Origin: Streptomyces chattanoogensis
Lineage (GTDB): Bacteria; Actinomycetota; Actinomycetes; Streptomycetales; Streptomycetaceae
Direction: 5' to 3'
Assembly: GCF_001294335.1 (NCBI RefSeq)
Contig: NZ_LGKG01000155.1
Location: 4,169-68,168 of the forward strand
Length of the DNA stretch: 64,000 bases
Below the pieces are notes generated by a model. The model made no database searches and was not told where the DNA came from. It was given only the letters and a program-made list of their open reading frames with translations. Shown here piece by piece: positions 54,937 to 63,875 of this stretch. The position numbers were made by a program, and so were the translations under genes. Every line of letters begins with the position of its first letter. The first letter of the stretch is position 1.

Positions 54937-55389
54937 GTGACCGAACCCGTCGCCAGGAGGCTGGGCGACTACCCGTCCCGAGCGACCCAGTACGGCCAGG
55001 GCACGTCGGCCAATCTCGCCGACATCCTGGAACGGGTCCTGGACAAGGGCATCGTCATCGCCGGCGACATCCAGATCAACCTGCTGGACATCGAACTGCT
55101 CACCATCAAGCTGCGGCTGCTGATCGCCTCGGTCGACAAGGCGAAGGAGATGGGCATCGACTGGTGGGAGCACGACCCCGCGCTGTCGTCCCGGGCGTCC
55201 GACGGCTACCGCTCCCTCGCCGAGGAGAACAAACGGCTGCGCGGTGAGATCGAAGAGCTGCGCAAGGACCGTGAGCTGCCGCCGGCCGAGAAGCGCAGCC
55301 GGACCGGGCGCGCCTCGAACCCGTCGCGGACCACGGCCGGCAAACGGACGGAGACCGGTCGCCGTGACACGAGGCGGGACACGCCATGA
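54937..55389 (+). CDS. gvpJ: Gas vesicle protein GvpJ (GvpA-like minor protein)
   Basis: GTG 54937 follows AAGGGAGG. The 150-residue protein has the GvpA-type core (NLADILERVLDKGIVIAGDI, NLLDIELLTIKLRLLIASVD) followed by DWWEHDPALS, a coiled-coil segment and a basic tail, as in GvpJ proteins. It is thought to cap or initiate the vesicle tip. It overlaps gvpL by 4 nt. Confidence 0.9.
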   Translation: MTEPVARRLGDYPSRATQYGQGTSANLADILERVLDKGIVIAGDIQINLLDIELLTIKLRLLIASVDKAKEMGIDWWEHDPALSSRASDGYRSLAEENKRLRGEIEELRKDRELPPAEKRSRTGRASNPSRTTAGKRTETGRRDTRRDTP

Positions 55390-56234
55390 CCGAGACCGAC
55401 AGTCACGACACCATCAGCTATGCGTACGCGGTCGCGCGGGATGCCGACGGCGCGCTGGAGGACGCGCTGGCCGGACTGCCGGGAGTGGCGGACGCACCGG
55501 TGCGGCTGGTGCGCACGGCGCAGCAGGCAGACGTGGTCGTCGCGGTCGGCCCGGTGCCCGCGCAGGACTTCCTGGAGGACGCGCTGCGCGCCCATCTCGA
55601 AGACCTGGACTGGCTGGAGTCGGTCGCCCGCGCCCACCACCGGGTCATCGAGGCGCTGGCCGCCCGTACCACCGTCCTGCCGCTCCGGCTGGCCACCGTC
55701 TACCTCGATGACGAGCGGGTGCGCCTGATGCTCGAGACCCGTCGGCAGGCGTTCGCCGACCGGCTCTCTGCGTTGGAGGCGCAGGTGGAGTGGGGCGTCA
55801 AGATCTTCGTCGAGGCGGCCGAGACATCCGAGGCGGCCGAGGCGGCCCGGCAGCCGGACGAACCTCCGCCGGACGCCGGGCTGAGCCCCGGGCGGGCCTA
55901 CCTCAGCCGCCGCAGGGCGCAGCGGCACGCCCGCGACGATGCCTACCGTGATGCCGAACGGGCGGCCCGGCGGGTCGAGGATGCCGCCCGCGCCCACGCG
56001 GTCGACCGGGTGCAGCACCGTCCGCAACAGGGCGAACTGGCCCGCGGGCCCGGCGAGAACGTCGTCAACGACGCCTATCTCGTCCCGCGGGAGCACGCCG
56101 AGAGCTTCCATGCCGACGTGCTGCGGGCCGCCGAGGGGATTCCCGGCGTACGCATCGAGATCACCGGCCCCTGGGCCCCGTACTCCTTCGCCACACCTGC
56201 CGACGCCGAGCCGCTGGAGAGAGCCACGCCGTGA
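55386..56234 (+). CDS. gvpL: Gas vesicle protein GvpL (GvpF/L family)
   Basis: This 282-residue GvpF/L paralogue keeps the N-terminal YAYAVARD strand, HHRVIEALAARTTVLPLRLA in the middle and the C-terminal GPWAPYSFA signature. It is longer than GvpF because of an inserted low-complexity segment (EAAEAARQPDEPPPDAGL). It is an assembly factor interacting with GvpA-type proteins. Start and stop overlap gvpJ and gvpS by 4 nt each, showing tight coupling. Confidence 0.92.
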   Translation: MTETDSHDTISYAYAVARDADGALEDALAGLPGVADAPVRLVRTAQQADVVVAVGPVPAQDFLEDALRAHLEDLDWLESVARAHHRVIEALAARTTVLPLRLATVYLDDERVRLMLETRRQAFADRLSALEAQVEWGVKIFVEAAETSEAAEAARQPDEPPPDAGLSPGRAYLSRRRAQRHARDDAYRDAERAARRVEDAARAHAVDRVQHRPQQGELARGPGENVVNDAYLVPREHAESFHADVLRAAEGIPGVRIEITGPWAPYSFATPADAEPLERATP

Positions 56235-56491
56235 GAGCAGCGGGCGGACCGACGGCCGCGACGGACGAGCCGCTGCCGGACCGGCAGATCGCACTGATCG
56301 ACCTGTTGGACCGGCTGCTCAGCGGTGGCGTGGTGCTCACCGGGGACGTCGTGCTGTCCATAGCCGACATCGATCTCGTACGCGTCTCGCTGCGCGCGCT
56401 GATCGTCGCCATCAGCGAAGAGAATCCCGGCCCTTGGCCCGCCATCGCTCCGCCCGAGAACACGCCCGCGCGAGACCGCCATGACACGTGA
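56231..56491 (+). CDS. gvpS: Gas vesicle protein GvpS (GvpA-like minor protein)
   Basis: This short 86-residue GvpA-family protein has the core IALIDLLDRLLSGGVVLTGD, then DIDLVRVSLRALIVAIS. It is the third GvpA-fold protein of the cluster and corresponds in position and length to GvpS between L and K in Streptomyces. GTG 56231 overlaps the gvpL stop; its own end overlaps gvpK by 11 nt. It is probably a minor shell or tip component. Confidence 0.88.
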   Translation: MRAAGGPTAATDEPLPDRQIALIDLLDRLLSGGVVLTGDVVLSIADIDLVRVSLRALIVAISEENPGPWPAIAPPENTPARDRHDT

Positions 56492-56891
56492 CGGTGCCGA
56501 CCGCCCGCCCGGCCGCTTCGACGAGGTCGCCGACGCGGCGAGCCGCGCCTTCCGCCTGCTCCCCGCGGCACCGCAGGACTCCCTGCCCCGGGCCGGCTCG
56601 GCATCCCGCGGGCCCGCACCCCGGCTCAACACCGACCCCGACACCGTGGAACGAGACCTGATCAAGCTCGTCCTCACCCTCGTCGAGCTGCTGCGGCAGC
56701 TCATGGAACGCCAGGCCCTGCGACGGGTGGACGCCGGGGATCTCACCGAGGAACAGGAGGAACGGCTCGGGGCGACGCTGATGATCCTCCACAGCCGAAT
56801 GGTGGATCTCTGTGCCCGTTACGACCTGACCATGCAGGACCTCAACCTGGATCTGGGGCCTCTCGGGACGTTGCTGCCACCGCACGAATAA
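56481..56891 (+). CDS. gvpK: Gas vesicle protein GvpK
   Basis: This 136-residue protein has the GvpK signature NTDPDTVERDLIKLVLTLVE, then LLRQLMERQALRRVDAG and MQDLNLDLGPLGTLL. The N-terminal ~50 residues are variable and Pro-rich. GvpK is an essential accessory protein in most gvp clusters. It is the last core gene of this operon, overlapping gvpS. Confidence 0.93.
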   Translation: MTRDGADRPPGRFDEVADAASRAFRLLPAAPQDSLPRAGSASRGPAPRLNTDPDTVERDLIKLVLTLVELLRQLMERQALRRVDAGDLTEEQEERLGATLMILHSRMVDLCARYDLTMQDLNLDLGPLGTLLPPHE

Positions 56892-56958
56892 CAACCCGAC
56901 CGAATGACAACCCGCCAAATGTCAACTCGACGAGAAGGACTCGACAGGAGCAAGGAAA

Positions 56959-57132
56959 ATGAACATCAGAAAGACGTCGAAGAACCTCGGCGAAATAGCC
57001 GAAGGGAAGACAAGGGAAACCATCGGAAAGATGCTCGGCAACAAGAGCATGGAACGGAAAGGGAAATTCGAGAAGGTCATGGGGAAAGCCAAGTATGAAC
57101 TGGAAAGGCGGAGGCACCAGTTCAGGCACTGA
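56959..57132 (+). CDS. CsbD-like small protein
   Basis: ATG 56959 follows AGGAGCAAGG. The 57-residue, lysine-rich protein contains AEGKTRETIGKMLGNKSMER followed by a KGKFEKVMGKAK segment, the repeated G-K pattern of the CsbD general-stress family. Base composition is visibly more AT-rich than its neighbours, with A-ending codons, which suggests later acquisition or relaxed codon use. It lies 67 nt after gvpK on the same strand and may be read through from the operon. A stress function is inferred from the family only. Confidence 0.75.
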   Translation: MNIRKTSKNLGEIAEGKTRETIGKMLGNKSMERKGKFEKVMGKAKYELERRRHQFRH

Positions 57133-57177
57133 CGGCCGGGCGGGCCCGGGCGGGCCCGGGCGAGCCGAGGAAGTCCC

Positions 57178-58125
57178 TCACTCCTCTTCCTCGGCCTCGT
57201 CCTCGGTCTCATCCTCCTCGCCGTCCTCCTCTTCACCGTCCCCCTCCTCGCCCTCCTCCTCATACTCTTCTTCCTCGGGCCCCTCTTCACCCTCCGCCTC
57301 TTCGTCCTCCCCCTCTTCGTCCTCCACGACCTCTTCATGGGTCCGTACGACCTCGCCGTCGCGCACTTCGCCGCGCCAGCCCTCCGGCGCCTCGTCGGCG
57401 AAGGTCACAAACCGCTGGAAGTGCTTGAAGTCGAGCCGTAGCCGACGGCCCTGTGCGCGCCACAGATTTCCGGTCTTCTCGAACAGCCCCGAGGGGTAGT
57501 ACTCGACGACCAGCACAATGCGGGTCAGGTTGGGCGCCAGCTCATGGAAACTGACCGCACCACGGGTCGATCCCTTGGCGCCCTCCGACGTCCAGACAAT
57601 GCGGTCGTCCGGGATCTGCTCCTGAACGGTGGCCTTCCAGCTACGGGCCGACGGACCGACCTTGACCTTCCAGTCACTGGTCGTCTCATCGTTCATCGAG
57701 ACATTGCGTACGCCCTTGGTGAAGCTGCTGAACTCGTCGTACTGCGTCCAGTAGTCGTAGGCGGTACGCAGCGGCACACCGACGTCGAGCACCTCGACGA
57801 TATTGGTGACCTTCTTGTCGCCCGAGCCGGACCCACCCCCGCCGCCCAGCGCCTCCTTGGCCTTCCCCAGCACGTTGTCCTTGATGTCCTTTGCCTTTCC
57901 GCTCAACACCGCTTTCAGGGGGGAATCGCCGCCCAGCAGACCGCCCGCGATTCCGGACAGCGATCCGCCGTTCGCTGCGAAGTCGGTGAGCTGTTCCGTA
58001 ACATCGGTGAGTTTGCCGCCGGCGCGTTCCGCCAGGTTCCCGACCCATGCCGCCAGAAATCCGCCGAGCTCTTCACGCAGCCGATCGAGGCCCGCGTCCC
58101 CGTTGCCCTGTCCGGCCTTGGCCAT
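57178..58125 (-). CDS. SRPBCC (START-like) protein with poly-acidic tail, GvpZ-type
   Basis: ATG 58125 follows GGAGGTGACC. In this 315-residue protein, residues ~1-100 are a Gly-rich helical region. Residues ~105-255 are an SRPBCC/polyketide-cyclase-like domain (VGVPLRTAYDYWTQYDEFSS, VWTSEGAKGSTRGAVSFHEL, RLRLDFKHFQRFV). The last ~50 residues are almost only Glu, Asp and Gly. S. coelicolor gvp clusters include a protein of this type (gvpZ), between G and J; here it lies after K on the opposite strand. It is followed 6 nt upstream by a gene with a basic tail, and the two form a two-gene operon. A lipid or hydrophobic-surface binding role is inferred. Confidence 0.8.
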   Translation of the reverse strand: MAKAGQGNGDAGLDRLREELGGFLAAWVGNLAERAGGKLTDVTEQLTDFAANGGSLSGIAGGLLGGDSPLKAVLSGKAKDIKDNVLGKAKEALGGGGGSGSGDKKVTNIVEVLDVGVPLRTAYDYWTQYDEFSSFTKGVRNVSMNDETTSDWKVKVGPSARSWKATVQEQIPDDRIVWTSEGAKGSTRGAVSFHELAPNLTRIVLVVEYYPSGLFEKTGNLWRAQGRRLRLDFKHFQRFVTFADEAPEGWRGEVRDGEVVRTHEEVVEDEEGEDEEAEGEEGPEEEEYEEEGEEGDGEEEDGEEDETEDEAEEEE

Positions 58126-58131
58126 GTCCGG

Positions 58132-58821
58132 TCACCTCCGGCCCTTGACGCGCGACGATGCCTTCTTGGTGGTTTTCGCGGTGGTTTTCTTTACGGACTT
58201 CTTCGCCGGCCCTGTCTTGGCCGGGGCTTTCGTCCCCGCCTTCTTCGCCGTGGTCTTCCGCGCGGAGGACTTCTTGGCCGGAGCCTTTTTTTCTGGTTCT
58301 TTCTTCCCCGACGCTTCCTTCGCGGTCGCGGAGCTCGTCGCCGCCTTCTTCGCGGACTTCTTCGTTGTGCCGGTCTTCTTGGCTGTCGGCCGCTGTCCGG
58401 CCTTCTTCGCCGCGCCTCCTCGCTCTGTGCGCCGTGACGCACCCCGACGGGGCCGCTCCTCAGGCTCCTCTTCGCCCTCGCTCTCTTCTTCCTCCTCTGT
58501 CGCCCCACCGGCCTCGAGCTGGAGAGTACGGTCGTGCAGCGCATCGGCAAGCTCCGTCAGACCGCTGTTGGCGGCGGTGGCCACCGCCTGCCGCCCGGCT
58601 TCCAGAACCTCCCCACTCAGCTGTTTGCCCAGGTCCGCGACCTGAGGGATCTCTCCGAGCCGACGGACACCCTCGGCCAACAGCTGGCGCGGCTCCAGCC
58701 CGAACTGCCGCCCGGCGAGGAACGACGCCGCAGTGAGGGCGAAGCGTCCCTTCTTCGTACGGCCCAGTACGTACCCGCCGGCCAACGCGGCGGCAAGCAT
58801 GATCTTGGTTGATTCGTCCAT
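58132..58821 (-). CDS. Protein with histone-like Lys/Ala tail, GvpY-type
   Basis: The N-terminal ~100 residues of this 229-residue protein form a hydrophobic helix (IMLAAALAGGYVLGRTKKGR) and a helical domain (LLAEGVRRLGEIPQVADLGK). A short acidic stretch (EEEEESEGEEEPEE) precedes ~100 residues of Lys/Ala/Thr repeats (PAKKSSARKTTAKK) like histone H1 or bacterial histone-like proteins. Together with the SRPBCC gene it corresponds to the gvpY/gvpZ pair of Streptomyces clusters. The basic tail could bind nucleic acid or the acidic tails of its operon partner and of GvpA. Confidence 0.75.
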   Translation of the reverse strand: MDESTKIMLAAALAGGYVLGRTKKGRFALTAASFLAGRQFGLEPRQLLAEGVRRLGEIPQVADLGKQLSGEVLEAGRQAVATAANSGLTELADALHDRTLQLEAGGATEEEEESEGEEEPEERPRRGASRRTERGGAAKKAGQRPTAKKTGTTKKSAKKAATSSATAKEASGKKEPEKKAPAKKSSARKTTAKKAGTKAPAKTGPAKKSVKKTTAKTTKKASSRVKGRR

Positions 58822-58997
58822 GGATGTGTCACCTTTTCCCCGCCGTGCAGCAATCGGCGCCCTACTTCAAGAGTGGTCCGCATCCTGTCGAGCGCATCCC
58901 GAGCGGCCTGATCATGGGTACCGGGGCGGGCCGCCAGTCGGGACAACGGTCCGCGAGAGCGGTCGGCCGGGCGGGGTGGCCGGTTGACCCTCACACG

Positions 58998-59726
58998 GTG
59001 TCAGGCACTGAACGCTACCGCTACTACACGGCCGCCCAGCTCACCCGCCTCAACCGCGTCATCGCGTTCAAGGACCTCGGCTTCACCCTCCACCAGGTGC
59101 AGCAGATCGTGGACGAGAGGATCAGCACCGAGGAACTGCGCGGCATGCTGCGTCTGCGGCAAGCAGAGCTGGAGGCCACAATGGCCGCCGCGGCGGCACG
59201 GCTGGTCCAGGTCGAGGCGAGGCTCCGCTCGATCGAGAGCGAGGGGCACATGCCCACGAACGACGTCGTCATCAAGAACGTCCCGGCGGCCCGGGTGGCG
59301 GAGCTGACCGCGACCGCCGCGAGTTTCGGTCCCGAGGACATCGGCCCGGTCATCGGGCCGCTCTACGACGAGCTGCTCCGGCGCCTGGACGCGGCGGGCG
59401 TCACCCCCACAGGACCGGGTGTCGCCTACTACGAGGACGCGCCGGAGGGCGGCGGAAGGATCATCGTCCACGCCGCCATTCACGTCGCGGCTCCCCTCCA
59501 GAACGATGCCTTCCGGGTCCTCGACCTGCCGCCCATCGACCAGGCGGCGACGATCGTGCACCGCGGCTCCATGGACACGGTGCTGCCCACGGCCCAGGCC
59601 CTGGCCCGCTGGATCGACGGCAACGGCTACCGGTCGGCCGGATACCCCCGTGAGGTCAGCCTGGAGTGCCCGGACAACCGCGATGACTGGGTGACCGAAC
59701 TCCAGGCGCCCGTGACCAGGCCCTGA
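58998..59726 (+). pseudogene. MerR-family regulator missing its DNA-binding half
   Basis: From YRYYTAAQLTRLNRVIAFKD onward the protein matches MerR regulators of the TipA/BltR type: the second DNA-contact helix, a coiled coil (to ~80) and a GyrI-like effector domain (GPLYDELLRRLDAAGVTPTG). The preceding ~35 residues with the recognition helix-turn-helix are absent; the frame instead reads unrelated sequence, with VDPHT separated from YRYY by six extra codons. The start shown is a GTG just before the homology. It is probably a remnant, though a DNA-binding-deficient effector protein cannot be excluded. Confidence 0.65.
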
Positions 59727-59873
59727 GGCCCGCAGGCTGGACGAGGATCAGGCGGGGCCGTCATTCCGGGTGGCGTGTTCCGGACATTGTTCGCGGGGAC
59801 CCTGCTCGTAGCATCAGCATCGCTACGGGCAGTCAGCGCGCCCCTCCCGCTGTGTGACCCGAAAGGAAGGGAC

Positions 59874-60242
59874 ATGACTCTTCGCCACCCAGCCAGCCGA
59901 GGCGGTGACAAGCGGGGCCGCTTCGCCGAACTCGCCCAGAAGTCCTCACATTTCACCAGCTCCCCCGCCTTCTTCGTCTCCTGCCTCGCTCTGATCGCCC
60001 TGTTCATCGGTGTCCACCTCGCTCATCTCTCCCTGGAAACGCAACTGCTGGTCGGAGACTTGATGACGGCGGTCACTCTGCTGCTGTTGGCATTGCTGAA
60101 GAATTCCGAACTGCGGGCGGAACACGCGATTCAGCGCAAACTCGATGCCCTCGCGGCGGCCCTGCTGGAAGCGCGGGAAGGCGGCAGCAGCAAAGCCGCG
60201 GAGGATCTCAGGAAGGCGATCCGGATGGAGGGAGAGACATAG
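59874..60242 (+). CDS. Small membrane protein related to low-affinity iron permease family
   Basis: ATG 59874 follows GAAAGGAAGG. The 122-residue protein has two transmembrane helices (PAFFVSCLALIALFIGVHLA and LMTAVTLLLLALL) and the following signature helix KNSELRAEHAIQRKLDALAA, as in the two-helix bacterial proteins grouped with low-affinity iron permeases. The transport function of these short forms is not established. The gene stands alone. Confidence 0.8.
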   Translation: MTLRHPASRGGDKRGRFAELAQKSSHFTSSPAFFVSCLALIALFIGVHLAHLSLETQLLVGDLMTAVTLLLLALLKNSELRAEHAIQRKLDALAAALLEAREGGSSKAAEDLRKAIRMEGET

Positions 60243-60452
60243 AAGAGACATCAGCGTCTCGTCTCACCCCAGGCGCCCAGCGGTCGGCGACCCAATCAAG
60301 ACGAAACGTATCGTGTCGCATGCTGCTCCGCATCCACCGCACGGCAACCGCACTGCCCTCACCGCCTTGAACAGGCAGAACGGGATCCGACGGAAGCCGT
60401 CTTGACCGACGGCGCCCGGTCAATTCGTCAGCCGCCCCAGGAGCGGTGCAAT

Positions 60453-61595
60453 GTGGAAGACGTGGGCCTCAGGGAGCGCTTTACAGGTTGGTGGGAGCCA
60501 TGGCGGCCGGGCCATGCGCTGCTGGCGATTCCCCTGCTGCTCATCATCGTGATCACCGTGGTGGACATCCTGGTGCCGGAGGACGTCCACCTGGGCCCGC
60601 TGCTGGTCATCGCGCCCGCGATCACCGCCTCTTTCGCCGGCCCTGCGCTGACCGCAGTGATCGGGCTCCTCACCGTGGGCGCCCAGGCGTTCATCGGTCT
60701 GCACTTCGGCGTGCTGGCGTCCCGGAACGTCTTGGTGCAGATCGTCGCCCTCGCCGCGCTCTCCTCTCTGGTGGTCTTCTACTGCATCCTGCGGGACCGG
60801 CGCAGAAGAGAACTGGCCCAGGTGCGGTCGGTGGCCGAGGCTGCGCAGCATGTGCTGCTGTGGCCGCTGCCGGACTGGATCGGCCCCCTGCGGGTCGCCT
60901 CGCTGTATCTGGCTGCCGAGGACGAGGCGCAGATCGGCGGTGACCTGTACGCGGCGACCCGTGTCGACGGCGGAACCCGGATCATGATCGGCGACGTGCG
61001 GGGCAAGGGCCTGGCTGCGATCGGCGAGGCCGCCCTCCTGCTCGGCGCCTTCCGCGAGGCCGCCCATCGGCACACCGCCCTGCCCGCCCTGGCCGCCGCC
61101 CTGGAAGAGAGCGTCACCCGCTATCAGGCCGACTTCGAGCCGGCGGACGAGGCCGGGGAGCGCTTCGTCACCGCACTGCTGCTGGAGATCCCCGACCAGG
61201 GCCATATCACCCACATGACGAGCTGCGGGCACCCGGCACCACTCCTGCTGAGCCCCGCCCACGCCGTCACCGCCCCGAGCCTGCACCCCGCGCCCCCGCT
61301 GGGCGTCAACAGCACGGCACCGGCGGACTACACCATCGACGTGGTCACCTTCGAGGCCGGCGACACCCTTCTCGTCTACACCGACGGCGTCATCGAAGCG
61401 CGCGACCGCGAAGGAAACTTCTATCCGTTCGCGGAACGAGCCGCCCAGTGGACCGACAACTCCCCAGAGGCGCTCCTGCACCACATCCGGCGTGACCTCC
61501 TCTCCCATACCGGCGGGCGTCTCGACGACGACGCGGCCCTCATCGCCATCCACCGTCCCCTCGGCAGGTCATCGCGGAAGATGCACCCGCTCTGA
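60453..61595 (+). CDS. Membrane PP2C/SpoIIE-type protein phosphatase
   Basis: GTG 60453 has AGGAG 9 nt upstream and starts just before homology; earlier starts at 60402 add unlike residues. The 380-residue protein has three to four N-terminal transmembrane helices (~15-105). A SpoIIE/RsbU phosphatase domain follows: IGGDLYAATRVDGG and IGDVRGKGLAAIGEAA with the metal-binding Asp residues, TSCGHPAPLLL, VYTDGVIEARD and DDDAALI. Such proteins are abundant in Streptomyces and dephosphorylate anti-anti-sigma factors. No sigma-factor partner is adjacent. Confidence 0.92.
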   Translation: MEDVGLRERFTGWWEPWRPGHALLAIPLLLIIVITVVDILVPEDVHLGPLLVIAPAITASFAGPALTAVIGLLTVGAQAFIGLHFGVLASRNVLVQIVALAALSSLVVFYCILRDRRRRELAQVRSVAEAAQHVLLWPLPDWIGPLRVASLYLAAEDEAQIGGDLYAATRVDGGTRIMIGDVRGKGLAAIGEAALLLGAFREAAHRHTALPALAAALEESVTRYQADFEPADEAGERFVTALLLEIPDQGHITHMTSCGHPAPLLLSPAHAVTAPSLHPAPPLGVNSTAPADYTIDVVTFEAGDTLLVYTDGVIEARDREGNFYPFAERAAQWTDNSPEALLHHIRRDLLSHTGGRLDDDAALIAIHRPLGRSSRKMHPL

Positions 61596-61826
61596 CTTCC
61601 CCCTGACCCACAAGGGGAATCCGGCACGTGCCGACGGCAGAACGCAAGCCACTTCGAGAGGGATCGGCCACTCGGCTGGAGGAGGCAGCAACGAGCCGGG
61701 TGAGGCCCTCATCGGGTGCCGCGAGCAGCGCAGCGGCCCGCCTCCGGGCCGGACGCGGGCCGTGGAACGTCGAAACCAGGTCCCGGCGGCTGGCCTGCGG
61801 CGCGGACACCGGGACCCGTTTTCCTG

Positions 61827-62183
61827 TTACTTCTCGTCCTTGTCGTCCTTCTCGTCCTTGTCGTCCTTGTCGTCCTTGCCTTCCTTGCTGCTGTTGTCGA
61901 AGGCGTTGTTGCAGCCCATGGACGAGCCCATCTTGGTGTCCTGCGCACCCGGGGCACCCTCGCCGCCGAGCGCGTTGCCCAGCAGGCCGTTGAGGATCCC
62001 GACCTCGCCGAGGACGTCGACGTTCAGGTCGTGCGACCGACAGGAGCTGCCCTGCTTGACGTCGAACTTGTCGCCCTGCTTGCCGCCGCTGTAACCGCCG
62101 TCGGCGTGGGCAGTGCCGGCGCCGAGCAGCGCGATGCTGCCGAGGGCGGCGATCACAACGGCAGCTTTGTGGAACTTACGCAT
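61827..62183 (-). CDS. Small secreted protein with charged Lys/Asp tail
   Basis: This 118-residue protein has a clear Sec signal peptide (MRKFHKAAVVIAALGSIALL, cleavage after AHA). The mature part has a Gly-rich start, two Cys (SSCRSH and MGCNNA) that can form a disulfide, a hydrophobic LGEVGILNGLLGNALGG segment, and a C-terminal tail of DDKDEK repeats. It resembles small Streptomyces cell-surface proteins in layout but is not a chaplin by motif. The function is unknown. Confidence 0.82.
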   Translation of the reverse strand: MRKFHKAAVVIAALGSIALLGAGTAHADGGYSGGKQGDKFDVKQGSSCRSHDLNVDVLGEVGILNGLLGNALGGEGAPGAQDTKMGSSMGCNNAFDNSSKEGKDDKDDKDEKDDKDEK

Positions 62184-62529
62184 TTCTTCTCCGGTGGATT
62201 GAACGGATACGATCAGTAAATGATCGACTTCGTACAGTTATGAGAGGCTAATGTGCATCTCTCGTCCTGTTAAGCGACGCGCCCATGACCGCCGCGAACG
62301 GACGCTCACGACGTCGGAGCCGAGGCAGGGATGCGCGCGGGTGCCGGAGCGGAACGAAGTGCCGCCCGTACGCGATGACGAACGGCAGCGCGCGGGCCTG
62401 TGGTTCGGGGCAGCGCGGGGAGGGGGAAGGCCCCGTCGGACCGGGCCGCGGATCGCGGCCGGCCCAACTCGCCGTGGGTACCGGGTTCATCGGGGGCCGC
62501 ACGGTGGAGTCGGGGCGGGCCCTGGTGGA
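62184..62529. other. Intergenic region without a recognisable gene
   Basis: The start is AT-rich and contains the small inverted repeat CGATCA-N5-TGATCG near 62210-62226, in the promoter region of the leftward secreted-protein gene. The remainder is GC-rich with short open frames that show no homology. No RNA gene was recognised. Confidence 0.5.
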
Positions 62530-63764
62530 TCAGGCCCCTGGGCGCCGGCCGCCGAATGCCTCCAGGGTGCGCTCCAGCATCGGCAGCGCCCGGACCACCC
62601 GACGGGAGCGGATCAGCAGATCCCAGGCGGGCTCGAACTTCTTCCAGCCGGCGGCGTACGCCAGGTGGCGGAGCCGTTCGTGCGGTCCCGGCTGGGAGGC
62701 GGCGCCGCGCCAGATGTTCGACCAGCGATAGAAGTCGCGATAGGCGCGCCAGTAGCCGTCCTCCAGCTGACGGGCCGTCATCCCCTTGGGCCGGTGGACG
62801 ACGTGGCGGGTGTCGTAGAGGTCCCAGTCCTGGTGGACGATGCGGTCCTCGGCCGCCAGCTGCTTCCACAGTCCGGTCGACGGATACGGCGTCATGATGT
62901 GGAAGGTCGCGGTCTCGATGCCCTGCTCGACGGCCCATTCCACGGTCCGGTCGAAGACGTCCGGACCGTCCTGGTCCAGCCCGAAGACGAAGCTGGCGTT
63001 CACCATGACACCCGCGTCGTGCAGGCGCCGTACCGCGGCCCCGTAGTCCCGGCCGATGTTCTGGTTCTTGCGGCGCTCGGCGAGGTTGGCGTCGTTGACG
63101 GTCTCGAAGCCCACGAACAGGCTGCGCAGGCCCGCGTCCGCGGCTCGCTCCAGCAGACCCGGCTCCAGTACCGACTTCACCGTGCCGGCCGCCTGCCACA
63201 GCCGCCCTCGAAGAACGCGTCCTTGTAGCAGAAGTCGCAGTGGTGCGGGCAGCCCCGCGACACCACGAGGGAGTTGGGCACGAGGTAGAGCTGACGTTTG
63301 ATCAGGTCCCGGCGTACGGGCGGGAGCCCGGCAAGGGTCCGCTGCCTGGAGTCATAGCGGCGGGCCGGTACACCGTCCCGGAAGTCCTTGAGGAACTGCG
63401 GCCAGGTGTCCTCGCCGGGCCCGGTGAAGAGGGTGTCGGCATGCGCCGCGGCCTCGTCCGGAAGCGATGTCACATGCAGACCGCCCATGGCCACATGGGC
63501 GCCCCGCGCACGGAAGTGATCGGCTATCTCGTAGCTGCGCCGGGCGGAGGTGATGTACGGCTGTATCACCAGCAGGTCGGGAGTCTCCCACGTCTCGATG
63601 TCGAGCCGTTCCACACGTTCGTCGTGGAGCGTGACCTCGTCGTCGGGGTCCAGATATCCGGCGAGGGTCGCCAGGCCCAGCGGCGGGAAGAGCGAGTACT
63701 TGACGGGCCGGAACAGCGGACTGGTCGCCTCGGTCAGTGCCGGCAGGATCATCGTTACGCGCAT
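62530..63764 (-). pseudogene. B12-binding radical SAM protein broken by deletion and frameshift
   Basis: The first part (63764-63177) encodes a cobalamin-binding domain (DLLVIQPYITSARRSYEIAD, VAMGGLHVTSLPDEA) and the cluster motif SRGCPHHCDFCY. It then shifts to a short unrelated end after FFEGG. A second frame (63180-62530) resumes with the rest of a radical SAM barrel (SVLEPGLLERAADAGLRSLF, VNASFVFGLDQDGPDVFDR) and the C-terminal domain. Roughly 40-50 residues expected between these parts are missing and the frames differ. The pair is therefore one gene with an internal deletion, and the barrel is incomplete. Confidence 0.75.
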
Positions 63765-63875
63765 GACTGCCAGGACTCCGGGAGCGTGTGGCCCGGTTCC
63801 CCGGCGAGCGGCGGGGACGGCCCGACCCGGAACGGCAGGAGGACACCGGTGAGAACCGGTGCCCTCCGGACACGC

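Noticed and set aside
62248..63228. Open frames on both strands in and around the radical SAM remnant
   Set aside because: The plus-strand frame is antisense to recognisable radical SAM sequence, and the short minus frame at 62248-62502 has no homology or ribosome binding site.
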